Positions 60,369 through 64,000 of a stretch of 64,000 bases of DNA are shown here, in pieces. This DNA is from Mycolicibacterium xanthum. Its GTDB lineage: Bacteria; Actinomycetota; Actinomycetes; Mycobacteriales; Mycobacteriaceae. The translations under genes were made by a program, and so were the position numbers. The stretch is taken from the NCBI RefSeq assembly GCF_019710635.1, contig NZ_JAIFZS010000008.1:1-64000 (forward strand), given 5' to 3'. The first letter of the stretch is position 1, and each line of letters starts with the position of its first letter. Under the pieces are notes generated by a model, which ran no database searches, was not told the origin of the DNA, and was given only the letters and a program-made list of their open reading frames with translations.

Positions 60369-60658
60369 GTCCGGAGGTTACGCCGGGCGGACCCGGTCGC
60401 CGCCAGCCGATCGGTACCGTGGACGATAACTCCCGGAGCGGTAACGGCGGCGACACGCCAGGGACACGGTCGCGCGTTCCGCGGCCACGGGGAACGTGTC
60501 AGGCGATATGTTGGCGCAACCACACTTGAATACCACCGACGCGATTCGCCTTTATCGGTCGCACCGCGCCGGAAAGTACGGGTAGCGTCGGGGTATTCCG
60601 GTGCGACCCACCGAACTGAATGATCGTGACAGCAGACAGGAAGTAGGACCCCAGCACC

Positions 60659-61939
<1,281 letters not shown>

Positions 61940-62020
61940 CGACGATCAAGCGGCGAGGGACGAGCCGCGTTGTGGGGGTACCACCCGCTTGCGGGGGAGA
62001 GTCGGGCGATTGAGCACCGC

Positions 62021-62152
62021 CTAGTCCCGCCCGGGGCCGGCCGTCTCGGCCGGCTCCTCGGTGTCCTCCGGCTGGAAAACCTCGCACAACGCGCTGGCCA
62101 GGCCCCACAGCAGGAACACTGCGACGGCCAGATACTGCAGTTCGACGATCAT
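62021..62152 (-). CDS. 43-residue membrane peptide coupled to a glycosyltransferase gene
   Basis: ATG at 62152-62150 overlaps the TGA of the upstream glycosyltransferase (ATGA), and the frame runs to TAG at 62021-62023. It starts MIVELQYLAVAVFLLWGLA, a single helix, then a short acidic tail (FQPEDTEEPAETAGPGRD). The overlap supports real translation. Single-helix peptides of this size often associate with a membrane partner; here the nearest is the glycosyltransferase. Confidence 0.55.
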   Translation of the reverse strand: MIVELQYLAVAVFLLWGLASALCEVFQPEDTEEPAETAGPGRD

Positions 62153-63417
62153 GATCGGAGTCTTTCGCCGGGCCCGCCCGCGCACCCGCGTAGGCCGCTA
62201 CTCGACTTTCGGCGGGAGGGCGGACCCGCCGTTGCGATCGCCCGTTCGGCGATGACCTCGTCGAGCAGCGCGGCGATCTCGGCAACCCCGTCACGACGCG
62301 CGAAGGCCGCCTCCAGCCGGCGGGCGTTCTGCAGGAATCCGGCCTCGGTGCGGACCCGCCGGACCGCGTCCTGCACCGCCGCGGCGGTCGGCGTCGCGGT
62401 CCCCAGGTCGATGCCCGCCCCCGACCACGCGACCCGGGCGGCGACCTCCGGTCTGTCCCCGGTGCCGCCGGCCACCACGCAGGGCACCCCGGCCGACAGG
62501 GCGTGCTGCACCGCGCCGTAACCGCCGTTGGTCACCACCACGTCGACCCTCGGCAGCAGCCGGTCGTGGGGGATGTACTCGGCGGCATGGGTGTTGGCGG
62601 GCAGCGGCAACCCGATGGCGTTCACGTCGCGCCCGCCGGTGCTGACCACCACGGTGACGTCCTCGTCGGCCAGCGCGGCGATCGTCGGCCCGACGAGCCG
62701 GGTCAGGTCGCGGTTGTCCACGGTGCCTTGCGTGACGTGGACGACGGGCCGCTCAGCGGAAAGCAGCGGCCACCACGACGGCGCGGTGAAACGGCGTGCC
62801 GGCCGGGGTCGGACCAGTCCGACGAATCGCACGGTGTCGGGCAGATCGCTGCGCGGGTACTCGAAGCTCTCCACGGTCGGCACGATCAGGCGCTGCGCCA
62901 GCAGGCCCGCGTCGAGCAGCGGTACGGGCAGCGGCCCGGCGCCCAGCGACTTCAGCATCCGGTCGGTGGCACGTTGCGCGGTGCCCGACAGGACCCGCCG
63001 CGACAGCATCAGCGGGGTCGTGGTGTAGAGCAGCACCGGTGGCCCGTCCGGGCGGTCACCGAGCAACAGCGGCAGGACCCCGAAGAACCCGTGATCGGCG
63101 AGGACGGCGTCATAGCGTTCGGTGGCCAGCGCCCGGTCGAGTTCGGTGGACTGGGCGGCCATCGAACGCAGGAACGGCCGGATGACCGCCCGGTTGAGCG
63201 CGTCCACCCCGGCACGGGCCGCGCGCTGCGACGCGTCGGGGTCCGCATCGGCGGGCAGCGGATGTGGTCGAGCGCCGAGGACTCGGATCGCCGCGGTGTG
63301 GGTGGCGCCGGTCATCACGGTGACCCGGTTGCCCCGGCAGACCAGATCCTCGGCCACGGCCAGCAGCGGACCGGCATGCCCGGCGGGTGACAGCGCGGCG
63401 ATGAGGACGGTGGCCAT
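62149..63417 (-). CDS. GT1-type glycosyltransferase (UDP-glucuronosyl/macrolide-like)
   Basis: 422 residues from ATG 63417. N-terminal Rossmann start VLIAALSPAGHAGPLLAVAE, and the C-terminal donor-site region VTQGTVDNRDLTRLVGPTI, HAAEYIPHDRLLPRVDVVVTNGG and HALSAGVPCVVAGGTGDRPEVA, which correspond to the conserved GT1 nucleotide-sugar motif (TxGG/HxGxGT style). Likely glycosylates a lipid or secondary metabolite. The downstream 43-residue peptide overlaps its stop. Confidence 0.85.
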   Translation of the reverse strand: MATVLIAALSPAGHAGPLLAVAEDLVCRGNRVTVMTGATHTAAIRVLGARPHPLPADADPDASQRAARAGVDALNRAVIRPFLRSMAAQSTELDRALATERYDAVLADHGFFGVLPLLLGDRPDGPPVLLYTTTPLMLSRRVLSGTAQRATDRMLKSLGAGPLPVPLLDAGLLAQRLIVPTVESFEYPRSDLPDTVRFVGLVRPRPARRFTAPSWWPLLSAERPVVHVTQGTVDNRDLTRLVGPTIAALADEDVTVVVSTGGRDVNAIGLPLPANTHAAEYIPHDRLLPRVDVVVTNGGYGAVQHALSAGVPCVVAGGTGDRPEVAARVAWSGAGIDLGTATPTAAAVQDAVRRVRTEAGFLQNARRLEAAFARRDGVAEIAALLDEVIAERAIATAGPPSRRKSSSGLRGCAGGPGERLRS

Positions 63418-63532
63418 CAGCGTCTTCCGAGACGGTGGACCATGACGTCGATGCTCGCCGAGCGCCGTCCCGCCGGCTTGGAGGTTGTCTGGAGATCCGG
63501 TGGAGATTGCAGGCAGGCGCGGTGCGGTCGGG

Positions 63533-64000
63533 TCAGTTCGCGACGCGGTCGGGGCGGGTGTAGACGTTCATCGAGTCGCCGCGCAGGAATGCCACCAGCG
63601 TCAGGCCGGACTGACCGGCCAGGTCGACGGCCAGCGAGGACGGGGCCGACACCGCGGCCAGGATCGGGATACCGGCCATCACGGCCTTCTGGGTGAGCTC
63701 GAAGGATGCCCTTCCGCTGACCAGCAGCACGGCGCCGCCCAACGGGATCCGTCCCCGTTCCAGGGCCCATCCGATGACCTTGTCCACGGCGTTGTGCCTG
63801 CCGATGTCCTCGCGCACCACCAGCACGTCGCCGTCGGTGCCGAACAGGGCCGCACCGTGCAGACCGCCGGTCGCCGCGAACACCTTCTGCCCGTCGCGCA
63901 ACTTGCCGGGCAGCGCGCACAGGGTCTCCGCCGAGACGGTTGCCGGGTCGTCACCGGGCGCGTGCCTGCTGGTCAGCCGCACCGCCTCCAACGAGGCCTT
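63533..64000 (-). CDS. fdhD: FdhD, formate dehydrogenase accessory sulfurtransferase (3' part)
   Basis: Partial: the frame runs out of the right edge. Visible residues begin [15 protein letters not shown], just after the position of the CGVCG motif of FdhD, then [55 protein letters not shown] and [19 protein letters not shown]. FdhD moves sulphur from IscS to the molybdenum cofactor of formate dehydrogenase. No formate dehydrogenase gene is inside the window. Confidence 0.95.
   Translation of the reverse strand, partial: KASLEAVRLTSRHAPGDDPATVSAETLCALPGKLRDGQKVFAATGGLHGAALFGTDGDVLVVREDIGRHNAVDKVIGWALERGRIPLGGAVLLVSGRASFELTQKAVMAGIPILAAVSAPSSLAVDLAGQSGLTLVAFLRGDSMNVYTRPDRVAN

Overview
The window is high-GC actinobacterial DNA and almost certainly comes from a Mycolicibacterium-type (rapid-growing) mycobacterium. 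The marker genes show this: a PE-PPE-domain secreted protein, WS/DGAT acyltransferases, the 1,622-residue NAD-glutamate dehydrogenase, a mycothiol-type CPWC thioredoxin-fold protein, truncated haemoglobin GlbO, paired ClpP1/ClpP2, and F420-type oxidoreductases. From about 7.7 to 37.4 kb, and again from 56.8 to 62 kb, gene content and order match, from memory, the M. tuberculosis segment Rv2484c to Rv2457c read in the opposite direction. No transposase, integrase, phage gene or CRISPR array was found.

Layout. 0-7.4 kb (minus strand): PE-PPE-domain protein, BCCT osmolyte transporter, and a translationally coupled receptor cyclase and cyclic-nucleotide-domain MscS channel. Then tRNA-Arg(TCT). 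7.7-13.2 kb (plus): an overlapping lipid operon (WS/DGAT, PlsC-type acyltransferase with HAD domain, PlsB2). 13.2-24.8 kb: CopD-CtaG protein, an allophanate-hydrolase C-terminal-domain protein, SSB, EttA, and a GDH/thioesterase/unknown operon. 24.8-29.1 kb (minus): GlbO, and a catalase-family/LuxR operon. 29.3-37.4 kb: two HNH proteins, a CtaJ-like small subunit, a DUF5130 protein, PepN, a DsbA-like protein, cytosine deaminase, RpiB and Nei1.

37.4-56.7 kb is an accessory block between nei1 and tRNA-Gly/tRNA-Pro/tig, where I recall M. tuberculosis having only about one gene. It holds a Gly-rich membrane protein, an epimerase/F420-LLM operon, a sulfatase, a nonsense-disrupted hydrolase-like gene, a secreted protein with about 26 identical 33-bp repeats, a second WS/DGAT-like protein, and a zone of decayed coding sequence. 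It also holds a seven-gene redox cluster (Pro/Thr-rich membrane protein, ApbE flavin transferase, ferric-reductase-like membrane protein, NuoF-like flavoprotein, 3Fe-4S-type ferredoxin, response regulator, histidine kinase), a flavoprotein monooxygenase and a second LuxR regulator. 56.8-62 kb is the protein quality-control block tig-clpP1-clpP2-clpX. The right end carries a glycosyltransferase coupled to a 43-residue membrane peptide, and a partial fdhD.

Most notable signals. (1) A dyad in the family AGGTA(G/T)TCGACTAC lies exactly 35 nt before the start codons of two separate minus-strand operons (catalase/LuxR and epimerase/LLM), suggesting a small regulon. (2) The ApbE/ferric-reductase/NuoF-like/ferredoxin cluster with its own two-component system looks like a flavinylation-linked electron-transfer module, but its flavinylated acceptor is not evident. 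(3) The receptor cyclase lacks several canonical catalytic residues, and its coupled channel has a degenerate nucleotide-binding cassette. (4) The homogenised 33-bp array encodes a proline-rich secreted protein. All homology statements are from reading motifs by eye; no search was run.
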